DNA of 64,000 nucleotides from the NCBI GenBank assembly GCA_903813345.2, contig CAIIXF020000005.1:2292001-2356000 (forward strand), in the 5' to 3' direction. Within the stretch, counting starts at the first letter, position 1; each line of letters opens with the position of its first letter. Made by a program: the position numbers and the translations under genes. Below are positions 1 to 12,488 of this stretch, in pieces. The notes under the pieces are model-generated. The model had not been told where the DNA came from. It made no database searches and saw only the letters and a program-made list of their open reading frames with translations. This stretch comes from Owenia fusiformis (taxonomy: Eukaryota; Annelida; Polychaeta; Sabellida; Oweniidae).

Positions 1-2284
1 TCTGATTAGTATGAGTTGTTCCCCGATTCATGTAGTATTCTAGTATGTTCATCCGTCAATATACATTTAGACTCAACGTTGGATAATATTATTCATTGGT
101 TTGGAGGGATTAATTTGAATCGCGGATGTATATGGAGTAGATAAGTGGTGTCTGATGTCCTTTAATCCTGCAGTTTGTCAGGATTAACAAACTTCTTTTA
201 TATTAAGTAACGTGGCAGAATATCTGCTGATCTGTTCAATGCAATGCTAAAATAAAAAATATGTTTCAATCATGACAATGAAATGGATTCTCTGAACTTT
301 GATAGGAAGATGTCAGTAAGTGATTTGATGCTTAATTAAAAGATATAGATTCGTTTCCAATCGATTGTAACCTCTCTATGAGATGCCTGGATTTGGAAGT
401 CTCATTTCATATGGACGTCACGTCGCTTCTATTTCGAATTTGTTTCATTTCCAAGTTATTCGCTATTAACGATGCAATCCTAGAAGACTGAACTATTACT
501 TTCAATTTGACCAATTCTAGCGATGCATTCATTTAAATCATACAAAAATCATAAAATAATTTTGACGACACTTCGTGATTAGGTTTATTATAACTCTATA
601 TTGATTTCCGATCCGATGTGATGAATTCTATAAGAGATCAGAGGTCAAATTTAGTCTCGTCCAAATGGAAACGGCGAAAAACGTTCTTATTTATTGCACC
701 AATTTATATTTTGAAATGTACATATGTCCAAAAATGGATAACTAGAGTTAGAGTCACTCTATAGGGTCTGCTAAAATTGTCTGGAAAATTGAGAGGCAAA
801 TCATGATAAATGCCGCAGGAACTGAGACTTGACGGTTAATAGTGAGAAATACATTACTAGATCCGAGGACCATACTTCATTCGATTCCTGCAAAGATGCA
901 TCCAAGTGAAAATAAATCTGAACATTTCAGTTGTAATATTTCCTTTCGTGAATTTTATACAATTATGCACCATACTCGACCTTTTTAGTTAGCATCGGAG
1001 TTCCTTTATATTATATAAGTATTACAACAGTCTGATTAGACTTAATATAACACATTGTTACCCCTAATGTGAAAAGTGACTTTAAATGATCTCAGACACT
1101 TATTTCATAGACTTGAATGATGAAAATGTACTCTAATGCGAGAATTCATTTCAAGCATTAGCGACTCATATGGCGTCCATCATTGACTTATAAGGAATGG
1201 TGTCGAGGACCTCGCATACACTTCCGTTTGCGGAAGTTTGTGTCATTTAGCAGCCGTAGTATGAAGTTAATAAAAGGCAACTCGATTGGACTGAAGATAT
1301 AATTTCCCTGAATCAGTGACCATAGTTTCCTCAATTAAGATCTTGCCCATCTTGGTATTACTCTTGATGCTTCAAAGGTTCTATATGGCCCTTGTATACT
1401 GACCACGATTTCGTTATATTGCAAATGTTATCAGACGTACATCTCAAGTTGTACTAACTTTCCCCGATTCTTATTTACCCTTGATGACCTTGATTCCGAC
1501 CCTAACCCCAACCATCACATTGCGATGTATTCACCCTATAACTATCGACCCACTTTCACACTAACCCCCTTGAGAAAGGCCGCCTTGCTTCTCAATTTTC
1601 TATCGTTGACACCTTCCACTCTGACTAACTCCTACTCCTCGACACCCTCTCAATCTACTCATGTGTTGTGTTATATCTACTCATGTGTTGTGTTATATCT
1701 ACTCATGTGTTGTGTTATATCTAATTTTCGTTGTTGCACTCTCTCACTTATTGGTAGTTGTCGTCGATCGGATATTTTGATTTAGTTAGAGATAAGACCA
1801 TGTAAATGTCAAAATGTCACAGTTGTAATAGCTGAACCTTAGTCTGAAAACTTTATCACAAGTTGAAGATTGGAAATCTAATTAATTTGCAATACAACTC
1901 CTACAATATCAGCCCCTCAGACTCATAGGCAGTAGACTATTCGACCTATCTGGTCGCAGACATAAACTGAAAGAATACTTCGGTGGAGTTTTTGCAATTT
2001 CTTGCTTTTTGAAAAATGTGTTAAAATTAATGCAAAGTTTTGGTTTCATATTTTCCAATACCTGAAGATCTGGTAGCCAGTATGGTGATAAGATAATACA
2101 CAACTACTACTTTGCGGTAATTAAACAAACATATAAATAACCCATTTTCTGGCTTTCTAAGTTTCAAGATCAAAGGGGGTCTGGATTTCCTGTTACCTCA
2201 ACATGATTGTGAAGAACGCTAAATCGTTTATATTTTAGTGAATGTGTAAAAACATGTTTACATCAATTTACCGTCTTGTTTCAG
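1..2284. other. Non-coding stretch upstream of the first exon
   Basis: No convincing exon, RNA gene or transposon end was seen apart from the 22-bp triplication at 1654-1723. The open frames here are short and lack paired splice sites. It ends in a plausible 3' splice site (tcttgtttcag at 2274-2284). Because the following exon needs one base from an upstream exon, this stretch is most likely intron of a gene that starts outside the window. Confidence 0.5.
1654..1723 (+). repeat. 22-bp tandem triplication
   Basis: Three identical head-to-tail copies of a 22-bp unit containing actcatgtgttgtgttata, plus four bases of a fourth. The perfect identity points to recent slippage. Confidence 0.9.
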
Positions 2285-3158
2285 GCTTAACTGTCGAACA
2301 CAAGGATAGTAAGAGGAAAAAACGGAAAGGGTCCAAGCGGAGTACATCCAGTGCTAGTGAGGTTTCAGAGGTTGCTGAACCTGATGTGGACACGACTCCG
2401 ACCAGAGAACGTGAAGAACAGACGGATAGGCGACTAAATCCCGTCAAGGTTGACCACAGTCAAACAACAACAACATATGAGGATACTTTCGATGGTGTTC
2501 TTCAATCTCACAACAAAAGTAATCACCAAGAACCAAATTCCGTACATAGACTTCAATATAATTCTACAAATCGTACTAATCACGAAAGAACTTATGTACC
2601 TTATACACAAGATCCTAACGCTGTGAATACGCACGCTCAGGATTCTTTCAGTGATGAGTCTTCTGATGCGTTAGAATACAGCTCTCATCATGGATATACA
2701 AATAGTTATAAACCTGTGTACCCAGGTATAAAACGTGGACAGCCAACAGTCCCTGAAGTAAGTGATAATACATTTGATATAATAGGAGAGAGTGTGGACG
2801 CACGGTTCCCCTGGCAGAGAGATATAGCAGTGCAATGCAAAATGGGTTCTAGAAAGAAAAAGTCTGATTTTGCCAAGGGGCGGAGTATGTCCGCGTCTTG
2901 TGCAGACATGTCCCCCGATAATGAACTAGACGATACGGCCAGCGTCACTGACCAACGACACTCAATCTGTGTCACAGAGCCTTACTTTGACAAACCAACA
3001 ATAGACAATAGGAGGACGGCGTCCGATCTTGCCATTTACCAAGCTGGATCTCGACGCAGGTCCGGGCGACGCAGGATCCCTCATGTTGTCGAGGAAGTCT
3101 CGCGTGGCCAGGATTCAGACTCTGAAGAGGACGAGATAATGCGAGAATTAATGATAAG
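2285..3158 (+). CDS. Internal exon, Ser/Arg-rich disordered protein (unidentified)
   Basis: This is the longest non-transposon open segment (874 nt). It is bounded by an acceptor (tcttgtttcag) and a strong donor (ATAAG|gtaaga). The open frame extends upstream to an ATG at 2242, but the polypyrimidine-AG there makes an internal exon likelier than a first exon. It enters in phase 1 (needs one upstream base) and leaves in phase 2. The product is polar and low-complexity: a basic, NLS-like cluster near the start (KRKKRKGSKR), long Ser/Thr/Asn/Gln stretches, Ser-rich patches (SMSASCADMS), a kinase-site-like DNRRTASDL, an RRRSGRRR basic run and an acidic DSDSEEDE stretch. No folded domain is visible and I do not recognise the family; a long disordered region of a signalling or cytoskeletal protein is only a guess. 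It joins in frame to 13891-14129. Confidence 0.75.
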
Positions 3159-4605
3159 GTAAGATTATTGCGCAGTTTAGGTTGAAGTCATTTAGGAAAT
3201 ATGGATCGGTAGATTTTGTTTCATATAAGTTTATACAAGGTGATTATAGAACTGTGTGATAAAGGTAGCAAGTAAGGTTCTAAAACTCTCGAGATTTTAC
3301 GGATACTGAGATAACCTCTTGAACTGAAAGAGGCGCGGAAGGCAATGCATCAGATCGTATCGTGAAACCATGAGCGATATGATAAGTCGTTTAAAATCTT
3401 CAAAACCTTCCAGTGTCGCCCCATTAACGAAATGAGATTTCTAAATAGGATTTGGTAGCAAAAATGTTACACAAGGGAAATTTTAAAACAAATTATGTGA
3501 TCTTGCTGAATTATGTAGTCTTCGGTTGACAATTCAATTAACAATGTAAAAGCAATGAAACAATTTACGTTCGCAATTGTATTGTGTTTCGTAAGGCAAT
3601 AAAATGTCATGTTGATAAATAGGTCCCCATATAGAATCACGTAATGAAAGCATTTATAGAGATAGGATGTAACACTATGGAAAACTTAGACCATCAAGCG
3701 ATAATCACTGCTTTCTAGTTTCTTTGATTCTCAAGGCACTTCGCCTTTCGCCATTATTGTTAATCATGCCTCAGATTATGATAGCAGCAAACTTATTAGC
3801 CCCCGAAGCATGCGAATGAATTCCATTCTAGAAGTATTTCACAAGCTTAATACGATCTCGAAGCAATTTTCGGTTGTTATTTCACCATACGAGACCTACC
3901 AGGCAGAGGCGGAATATTTTGTGGATCTTGTAGACCTACGGGGATTTCAATTCTACAAATAACATGTCATATTCGAAACAACTGTACACGCCGACTTTGC
4001 TTTCACTCCGATTATTTATCATCCATTCCCAATGAATGGCATCGTTGTGCCTCGGTCATTGTACATTCATTGCGAATCTTTTCGGGTACACTCAACCTGT
4101 CTACCCCGTTTTTGGAATATAGTTCTGTCTAGGCGTTGCACCAATAACGTTGCTAACCGTTGATTTTATTTTTATTTCGATTGTTCCATTTTAAGAGAGA
4201 TGATTCATGGTTTAAATCATTACTTTTGTTTGATTATTTTCTTTTACTCAAAGGTTTTATTCCGCAGTGATTTCTTCTTAGATATCAATGATTTTGAATA
4301 TATTTTGACAAAATAAGAATTGAGCAAGACAAAATAATACGAAGAGAATTTAACACGTCAATATGAAAATACATAACGGAATAAATTTTCGTCAGATTCT
4401 GATCTTCCATTTGCCCGCCGCAGAGTCAACACTGAGACATGGGAAGTTATCGTGTAGACTTTAAATAGACGATCCCGAAATATCTTTGAGATATTCCCGA
4501 TTACCATTTTCACAAATATCATCGCTTCACAAAGATGTCGCTTACACATGTCCTTCGTCATTTAATATCAATGAATTCTCAAGTTAGCATGGGCTTTAAT
4601 TTGAA

Positions 4606-4705
4606 TCAATGCATGTACGATAAAATGGCCTTTTCGAATGTGTGTATGTACGATAAAATGGCCTTTTCGAATGAGTTTATTCACGATAATATGTCCTTTT
4701 CGAAT
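4606..4705 (+). repeat. 33-bp tandem repeat, three copies
   Basis: Three copies of a 33-bp unit with core tacgataaaatggccttttc; the third copy has diverged (cacgataatatgtccttttc). The period is a multiple of three, so frames stay open across it on both strands, but nothing else suggests coding. Confidence 0.85.
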
Positions 4706-4911
4706 CAATGGCCTGTGTGAATCAAAATCTGTATGAAAACACGAGTATTTCTGATCAATGTACATTTACATATACATATTATATTGTACATATATGGAAT
4801 TAGAACCCTTTTATGGTGAAGTAACAGTCTGGAAGTAAAACTTAATATGATTAATAGATGGCAGTGTGTTTTCTGTTAGTTTTCACAGCTATCAATTGTT
4901 TAGGTAACCCA

Positions 4912-4999
4912 TTCTGATAATGCTCATAGCATCTTCCTGTTTCACTTGAAACATCTCAGGGCTGAGAAGAAATGAGATGTCATGATTTATCATGATGAA
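4912..4999 (+). mobile_element. Ultra-short element, family A copy 1 (88 bp)
   Basis: An 88-bp element flanked by an exact 9-bp direct repeat, ggtaaccca (4903-4911 and 5000-5008). It shares its full length with copies at 10224 and 46858. The ends are imperfectly inverted (ttctgataatgctcat against the complement of the tgatttatcatgatgaa end). A conserved hairpin lies inside, acatctca paired with tgagatgt. It has no coding capacity. Confidence 0.75.
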
Positions 5000-7900
5000 G
5001 GTAACCCAATAAAAATGAGTTTATACCTTCATAATTAAGCCCACTTTATAATTCCTCAAGCAATGCTCACATCGTTATGCCGCTGGGTACATTAATTCAG
5101 TTTCTAATAACTTAAGGGTGATTCTCATTTGAATCAGACTTCAAGGACATAAATGCCAAATTCAAAACCAATTCGATCATCTGAGACTAAATCTCCGTAT
5201 CTAGAATAGAATGAAGCAAAATGTTGTTTTTATAGCAGATTGTCCTATCACGTGTAGTACGGTCCAACGTAATGAGTCTGGGTACAGAAAACGTTTGTGT
5301 CTAGCCCTGCGGTATTTATTCGTCGATATAATACCTGCTCCTCGGTCTTATTTCTTAATTAATAAATGAGTGATATATCGTACAAGCAATTCTGATAGCA
5401 TAAAAGAGATTCATGTACGATATGATTATAAATCTGTACATTCTTCGGGTCATTATACGTCCTCCCACAAATGTATGGCTGCAATGTCCGTTGTAAGAGA
5501 TGGCTATAGAATTTCGAATAATCGCATTATGACTTAGTAACCCTATGTCTTCCTTCGTTACGTTATTGATAATAAGAAGTACAGTTATACGACAAAACAA
5601 CTTGGGGAACAAAAACACCGGTCTGTCGGTATACAATTTCGTGGAGTGGGTGTATCAACTCGTACAATGGTCAATGGATTGACCAAAGATTTGATTCCAA
5701 CCCGTGGACCTTGCAGAGAAGTCCATTTATCTAAATATACCGAACACAGGACTTAATAGTCTCAAGGAAAACATTCCTTTTTGTCTTGGATTGGTTCTTG
5801 CTTTGTAAGTCAATACTTTGAGCATATTTTCCAATTTATCGTTCCTTTTCAAATATTGACGCAACGTTGCTAGTATTTGTACACGGGCTAGTAGACTATA
5901 GCACAGCAGTCAGAGGATAATGAAGATATACATTCACTTGAGGACAAATATAAAAACAACTAATTAATTTAACTGCGAAGTCAGAAGAAACTAGAAAAAA
6001 ACAATGAGTAGGTGCATGTTTGTAAATCTGGTGGAGAGGTGATGATTAATTGGAAACTTTAATTCTGCAATTCTCATGGCTTCATTGACAGCTTCATAGG
6101 TGAATATTATATATAGATCGCTAGTATTGGTAATAGAACAACAGGTCCAAGACGCTTCAATCACGTTTTCAGATTGCTGGAAGTGCTAATTGTTTCCCTT
6201 TGATTATTTCAACTGATTATTACACATTGACGGAATGGCCTTCCGTGGACTCGGATATTGTAGCAGATATAAAGACGTTATGTTCACCTGAAAGCACCAG
6301 TTCTATATAAGAACATGAAACATATAGAAGATATACAAATACATTTGAATGACGTTGATATTAATATAATTTCCTTTCTAATGCATTAATGGATACCTGA
6401 TCAGTTGGAGTTCACTATTACTGCGTCACAGTCACAACTGACCAGAAGAACTACACGTGAGAGACAGGATCTAAAATTAGACAGACAATTCTAGCAGACG
6501 AGGCGAATTCAAAATTAGGCTATTTGAAGAAGGATATTTTTACCTTTTGACTCTATATCCATTTAGCATTATTTTTTTGCTCTGTCAGTTGAAAGAAGTC
6601 CGGAAAACATATTTGTTTTTGAAATGTCGGTGAGGCCTTTGCCTCGTCGCTGCCTCACATATTGCTCGTTGCCTCGCCTGTCTCTGTCTCATGAATTGCT
6701 ATGCCCATGGTGACAGAAACAACCGACATATGTACGTTCAATGTCCCGTTATACTAAAGAAACTAACACAGTCTCACTCTGTTAACAATTTAAGGACTTG
6801 TTTTGTCAAGGCATCTCCAGCAGGGGTAGAAACGAAAGTCTCCTCTTTGTACACTACAACTTGAAAATCATTAGCAAGTACTTCATCAAGTGAATTATTA
6901 ATAGAATTACTAATAGACTCATTAAGTGACAATTCACTTATTTACTTATTAGTCTTCTAATAATCACTTAAATTATAATTCAGAATTGTTTTCTTCGGGT
7001 GACAATTTTTCATTCTTTCCATTTGACTAGCTCTGACTACATCTACAATAGCCAGATTTAACCAGATTTCATCAAATGATTCGTTTAATGTTATGTAAAC
7101 GACTATATTGGAAGAGAGGCTTGCAAGATTGTTATTCAATGATTGATAAGTTAATCGAGACTCTACTCTTGTGTTTCACAGAGATTGAAAATTACATTAT
7201 TAAATCTGAAAGGATTTAATCATTCCAATAAAGTCATAGTTACTAACACGGCGAACTAGGATCTCTGAGATGTGAATATCAAGCAACTTTAGACGTATTA
7301 TATAATGAATGAACGGTGGCTTTACAAGACAACCGTCAGAGATGTGACAGCAAAGTTTAACATGACACCCAGTGTTGTATTCACGAAGACAATGACGTGC
7401 TGTTCGCCAAGATATATAATGTTAAGTTCGTAGTATTATATCGTTATATACTCTCTAATATTAAAGTGAAAATGAACGGTAATTGCATGAAGTAGAGGCA
7501 GGAGATGATGTATCTTCCGTCGTGTTTACAGGAACAGACATCTCCGATCTGCCAGACAAAATTCTATGTCAATTCTGAATTGTTCGAAGTGTTTGGGTAA
7601 GTAAACGTTACAATCGTAATTGGACACACAAAAACATTAATTCATTTATCAGTTTTACTTTATGACAAAATGATGTGTAGTACTTTTTGGCATGAATGAA
7701 AATATTCTCTCTTAAAAAAACACAAAAACCCAACAAACTATGGTATTAGAATAATAGTGATAATCCTCTACAAATTTTAGATATAGTTTTTTTTTATTCT
7801 ATTCTACCCCTAATTTTTCAATCACTAATTAGATTTATATTCTGTTGCTATGTGCTTGGTAGAATAATGGACCGAAATTATCTTGGAATAATACCAAATC

Positions 7901-8322
7901 AAGTACATCTCAAAATATGAGTGTCAGACAAAAACAAGTTCAACTTGAAATTGTTGATTGTTAATAGATTTACGCGCGCGTTACATTGATTTCAATGGGT
8001 TTCGCGATTCCTGCTATCTTTGCATGTAAGTACAGTTCTAGAAAAACCTTTACCTTGATTTTTATTTACTTGAAAGATAATACCAACATTATTGATATCC
8101 GACAAATAATGAAAAATCAGAGGGGGAGTCCAAATGCCGCCTTCCTTGCGACTTAGTGTTATAAAAAAAATTGCAGACCTTATGGAATGTTAACAATAAC
8201 TGAGAATAATTTTGCATGGATATATTTCGAAATTTCATAGAGCAACGATTGAAATCGTGCATGAAGGTATATAATCCCAATGTGTATATTAATATATTGA
8301 ACAATGTAGGATAGGATCAAAT

Positions 8323-8422
8323 CATCTATCAAACATGTTGCAACTTAAAAGTCTATTTATGAAACACGTTGCAACAAAGGAATATATTCTATCCATCTAC
8401 CAAACATGTTGCAACTTTAAGG
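8323..8422 (+). repeat. Three degenerate copies of a ~33-36-bp unit
   Basis: Three spaced copies of a unit whose core is caaacatgttgcaac, with variants gaaacacgttgcaac and ccaaacatgttgcaac. Confidence 0.6.
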
Positions 8423-8805
8423 ATCTGTTCATCGTTGATTACTTTTTCATTAAGCTCTCGGACAACTATGTTATCTTATAGTTAAGAAATTCCTAATCCA
8501 TTTAATTTGATTTTGTTAAATTCTTATTTTGTTCAGTAGAGAACTTTGACCTGGAACCATTTTCCCAGATAGTAGTAAGTTGCAAAACAGATCTAGAATT
8601 AGTTGGAAAAACAGGAAATTCTAAATTGGGAACTCGTCAGAAAACATAAAGCTTCATTAACAAAGATATTATTGGCTGTTCAATTAACCTGAATGGATTG
8701 CCTCATACAAGAGTCAGACATGACAAAAGGTTAAAATGTAACATACAATCAGAACAATAGGTACCACGTCATTGCGTCTTAAGCCAAACATATACAGTAC
8801 CAAAG

Positions 8806-9290
8806 GGGCACGTGGGGACACATTGCGTTGGACCTCGTGGAACTTCATTGGATTTTGCCCCTTCATTTGACTCAATCTTGCCCCATCTAGTCGTTGGACT
8901 CGATAGGGCAAGATGGGGCAAAGTACCTGGAATCGCAATCGAGAATGAAAATGTTTATTCTGTCCATTGTGCTTCGTCGGACTTTTGACCATATGGTGTT
9001 TTGGATCAAAATAGCCGCGGCAAAGCCTTCCAAACTAAATAACAGCATTCCCGTTGGACTTCATGAGGCACGGAGGTGCAATGTTTGATGGGTATACATG
9101 GGCAACGATCGTGGGACTCGATGGGGCTTGATAGGACTCGATGGGGCAAGTGAGATTTTGACTCATTGGGGCTATGGGACTTGATGAGGTACGATGGGGC
9201 TCGATAGGACTACATGGGGCAACGTTACCGAGATTCCATGGGACATCAAGGGACTCGATGGGGCTGGATAGGGCAAGTGGGATTCTGCCC
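8806..9290 (+). repeat. GC-richer degenerate minisatellite (GGACTCGATGGGGC-like)
   Basis: About 480 bp in which ggactcgatggggc and its variants (ggacttgatgaggt, ggactcgatagggc, ggactacatggggc) recur with irregular spacing on both strands. The base composition is clearly richer in G and C than the surrounding DNA. The open frames across it follow from the repeat. Confidence 0.75.
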
Positions 9291-9386
9291 AATTGATGTA
9301 TGTTGGGCTTTATAACAGCTGTTCATGGTGATGGTGTCTTAGATGCACGTGGTATCTTGTTTCTATATTGTGTCTTACTTGTTCTG

Positions 9387-9617
9387 GGTATAAACTTTGT
9401 ACATACTACAGAGTGTATTACATTTACAGGGTTCTCAATTATACATGTTCTTCAATAAAATATTTCATCCATATCTTATGCAAATACATATATAATGTGG
9501 GTATAAACTTTCTACAAACTACAGAGTGTATTACATTAACAGGGTTCTCAATTATACATGGTTTGCAATAAAATATCAAGTTCTATCCATATTTTATGCA
9601 AATACAGACATAATGTA
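9387..9617 (+). repeat. Tandem duplication of ~115 bp
   Basis: Two adjacent, slightly diverged copies, each starting gggtataaactt and containing acagagtgtattacatt and agggttctcaattatacatg. Confidence 0.85.
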
Positions 9618-10223
9618 AAGTAGGCATTTTTTAAGTAAAGCCATCTGCCCTTTAGTCAAGTCAGTCCGTTCACCAAACCCACCGTCACTCCGTCTGTCTG
9701 TCCGTACAGTAACACTAATGTCATTTATCTGTTTTTATAGTGTATGATTGATAAGACCTTACAATATTTTATACAAAGAAGATATTATCATTTGCCAACT
9801 AGGTTATTTCAATCGGAAACTTCGATTGGCAGATACTTTTGAGGATTTTAGAACAATAGATATAACCTTTATGCGATTGTATCTTAGTCAAGGCAATTTA
9901 TCTAGCTATAGTTAAAATATTATTCTGAGCTTAGTGCTACATTTTCCTTCAGCTCTAAAAGAAATAAATATCGCAAATATATTTATCAAATCTATTAATT
10001 TATATTAGAACAGTGAATTGAATAGATTTATGCAGAACTTTTATGACAATGCGGACTTGATTATAAAAATTGCAAAAATGTCCATGTATTGTTCCCTGTA
10101 ATTTTGTACAACATAGTAGTGAAGTGAACAATGAGCTGATGTTTAGGAAGATGGATTCCCGTATATGAGTACACGTCGAACTATATGCAATTTCTACATT
10201 ATTGCTTCATACTGAAAACACCA

Positions 10224-10323
10224 TTGTGATACTCATCGCATCTTTTTGTTTCACTTATAACAGCCTTTCATAGCTGAGAGGAGAAATGAGATGTCATAGT
10301 TGATCTTGATATGAATACAGCTC
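10224..10323 (+). mobile_element. Ultra-short element, family A copy 2 (100 bp)
   Basis: Same family as 4912-4999 and 46858-46942, and more diverged. The flanking 9-mers aaaacacca (10215-10223) and aaagcacca (10324-10332) match at 8 of 9 positions. The internal tgagagg...gagatgtcat region is conserved. Confidence 0.65.
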
Positions 10324-10437
10324 AAAGCACCAATATTATCAACGCATGAAGCATCTGACGTCGATGAAAGCGTATTATTGTTTTATCTTATAACATAAAA
10401 ATCCATTATATCTTTTCCTTTTAAAGGAGGTGCATAG

Positions 10438-10787
10438 CTGTTCTCCTCTATTACCTGTTATCTGGTTATGAAACCGTTCTCTTCTATTACCTGTTATCTG
10501 GTTATGAAACCGTTCTCTTCTATTACCTGTTATCTGGTTATGAAACTGTTCTCTTCTATTACCTGTTATGTGGTTATGAAACCGTTCTCTTCTATTACCT
10601 GTTATCTGGTTATGAAACTGTTCTCTTCTATTACCTGCTATATTATCTGGTTATGAAACCGTTCTCTTCTATTACCTGTTATATTATCTGGTTATGAAAC
10701 CGTTCTCTTCTATTACCTGTTATCTGGTTATGAAACCGTTCTCTTCTATTACCTGTTATCTGGTTATGAAACTGTTCTCTTCTATTA
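10438..10787 (+). repeat. Minisatellite, left block (36/41-bp units)
   Basis: About nine copies of a unit whose core is ctggttatgaaaccgttctc followed by ttctattacctgttat (36 bp). Some copies carry a 5-bp attat insertion, giving 41 bp. It is the same array as 12489-13876, from which a LINE separates it. Alternating aaaccg/aaactg variants mark sub-lineages. The open frame across it is an artefact of the 36-bp period. Confidence 0.95.
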
Positions 10788-12488
10788 TATATATCTTTTA
10801 TTGACTCTTTAGATGTCATGACCTGACATATTAGTCATTACAAAATGAAATTTTACAAAACTACACTACACTACACTACACTAATATATACAATTTATAC
10901 AAAAAAACTTGTTATTTACATATGTTATAATATACTTTAGGTGTGATGCATCCAAAATGTTAATCCCCAGGCAAGTTTAAGTTTTTGAATGATTTTGTAA
11001 TAAAACTTCCAACTTGCTTTTGCACATATTTATCTTTTGAAGAAATTAACATAATGAATGTATTTTCAGGATCATGTTGATCAACATTAATTTTGCTAGA
11101 GATGTTGTCAAACAATATTCTTCTATTTTCTCTATGTATTTGGCATTTAATCATGAAATGAACCTCATTTTCTATTTCCCCACAAAAGTTACACAATCTT
11201 TCATACTCAGGTTTTGGCCGTGGTTTTACATGTCTACCCAGTTCTATTTGTAATTTATGTGAACTTAATCTCAGTTGTGAAATTGATTGCCTGTGATTTT
11301 TGTTTTGAAGGCTTAAATATTGTTCTCTTTCGAAAATTGTTTTGAATTTAATGTATGTTCTTAAAACTGGGTATAACTGTGAATCACACTTCCATTTCTC
11401 CTTATAATTTTGGTGCAATGTTTCAGTTAGATTCTTTTTGAATACATAGTCATCATCAACAACTTGTTCATTCCAAGTGCTTTCAAGATTACAATCTTTT
11501 AAAATATTATGAACCTTACTTGACCAAGTATTTTTAAATCCTAAACTGTACATTTCATAGTCATATAGATATGCTTTATAAAGGAGGTTATCTGGACAAA
11601 GTTGTATAAGCCGTATCCAATATTTAATAAGATTAATATCAAAGCACAAACTAAGGGGGAAACGACCCAGCTCTCCATAGACTGCTAGGGTTGCAGTTGA
11701 TGTTTTCACACCAAGAATGCTTTTTAAAAAGGACAGGTGAATAGTTTCCAGTGACTTAATATGTTTTTTACTTGACCATATTTCTGAACCATACATCAAA
11801 ATTGGTTGGACAAGTGAATCAAATAAATGTAAGGCAACTGATATGGGAATGTCATTAAACTTGTGATATTGTTGCTTTATTTTGAATAAAGCTTTTCTAG
11901 ATTGTTCTTTAAGATAGCATATTTGTTTATCAAAATTATTTTTACTGTTGAAGATACACCCTAGGTATTTGTAGTCTTCTACACATGCAATCACTTCATT
12001 ATTGAATTTAAAAGTTTCATCTGATTTAGAGTTAAAAATAATAGCCTTTGTTTTAACAGTGTTGACAACAAGATGATAGTTTCTGCAAAAATCAAAGAGA
12101 GAGTCTAGCATAGATTGTGCCCCAGATTTAGAGCTAGCTATTAATACTAAGTCATCAGCCCAAAGTAGATGGTTTAAAGAAACACTTTCAAACTCTATAC
12201 CATGTTCTGAGGGAAGAAAATCTTTCAAGTCATCCAAAAAATGGTTGAAAAGATATGTACTGAGAACAGAGCCCTGCATAACGCCAATTCCAGTATTGTA
12301 CGTTGGAGTAATGCCATCTTTAAGTTTGAGACATGATTTCGATTTTTTATACATGCTATCAATAATTTTAAACATTTTTGAACTTGGATGTATCCCTGAT
12401 TTACATAATTTATAAAGAAGTGCTGTCCTGTTGACATAATCAAACGCTTTCCTAAAATCTACCATTATACAATATAGAGGCTTTTTCT
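10788..12488 (-). mobile_element. 5'-truncated non-LTR retrotransposon inside a minisatellite
   Basis: This minus-strand LINE fragment interrupts the 36/41-bp array between ...ttctcttctatta and ttacctgttat..., so it inserted after the array formed. The coding frame is open right up to the upstream junction (KKPLYCIM-VDFRKAFD), showing 5' truncation within the reverse transcriptase. The 3' UTR (10788-10959) holds a short agtgt tandem run and an AATAAA-like signal near the junction. No long target-site duplication can be told apart from array sequence. Confidence 0.9.
10960..12465 (-). CDS. LINE reverse transcriptase, C-terminal 501 residues
   Basis: The product is the RNA-dependent DNA polymerase of a non-LTR retrotransposon, which would prime cDNA synthesis at nicked chromosomal DNA. 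Visible RT motifs in order are DFRKAFDYVN (residues 3-12), GVMQGSVLSTYLFNHFLDDL (61-80), the catalytic WADD (102-105), KTKAIIF (138-144) and YKYLG (165-169). Near the C terminus is a CCHC zinc-finger-like motif, C425-x2-C428-x7-H436-x4-C441, as in Jockey/CR1-group LINEs. Missing are the endonuclease and the first RT blocks, so the listed Met is only the first ATG in the surviving frame. There is no internal stop or frameshift in 501 codons, so the copy is young, but it is dead for want of its 5' half. Confidence 0.9.
   Translation of the reverse strand: MVDFRKAFDYVNRTALLYKLCKSGIHPSSKMFKIIDSMYKKSKSCLKLKDGITPTYNTGIGVMQGSVLSTYLFNHFLDDLKDFLPSEHGIEFESVSLNHLLWADDLVLIASSKSGAQSMLDSLFDFCRNYHLVVNTVKTKAIIFNSKSDETFKFNNEVIACVEDYKYLGCIFNSKNNFDKQICYLKEQSRKALFKIKQQYHKFNDIPISVALHLFDSLVQPILMYGSEIWSSKKHIKSLETIHLSFLKSILGVKTSTATLAVYGELGRFPLSLCFDINLIKYWIRLIQLCPDNLLYKAYLYDYEMYSLGFKNTWSSKVHNILKDCNLESTWNEQVVDDDYVFKKNLTETLHQNYKEKWKCDSQLYPVLRTYIKFKTIFEREQYLSLQNKNHRQSISQLRLSSHKLQIELGRHVKPRPKPEYERLCNFCGEIENEVHFMIKCQIHRENRRILFDNISSKINVDQHDPENTFIMLISSKDKYVQKQVGSFITKSFKNLNLPGD

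Larger units (their letters stand above)
3159..8322. other. Intron-like non-coding stretch
   Basis: It begins with the donor of the 2285-3158 exon. It holds a 33-bp tandem repeat (4606-4705) and one ultra-short transposon (4912-4999). A run of GCCTC motifs occurs near 6630-6690. No other coding or RNA feature could be supported. A 65-nt segment at 7532-7596 with splice-like ends is discussed among the rejected items. Confidence 0.5.

Noticed and set aside
7532-7596. 65-nt segment with a good acceptor (gtcgtgtttacag) and a consensus donor (gtttgg|gtaagt)
   Set aside because: It is open in two frames, but its length (65 nt) would break the otherwise perfect phase match between the exons at 2285 and 13891, and neither peptide is recognisable. 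Possibly a cryptic exon.
10468-10656. 62-codon ORF MKPFSSITCYLV repeated
   Set aside because: It is produced by the 36-bp minisatellite period (12 codons) and breaks where 41-bp units occur.
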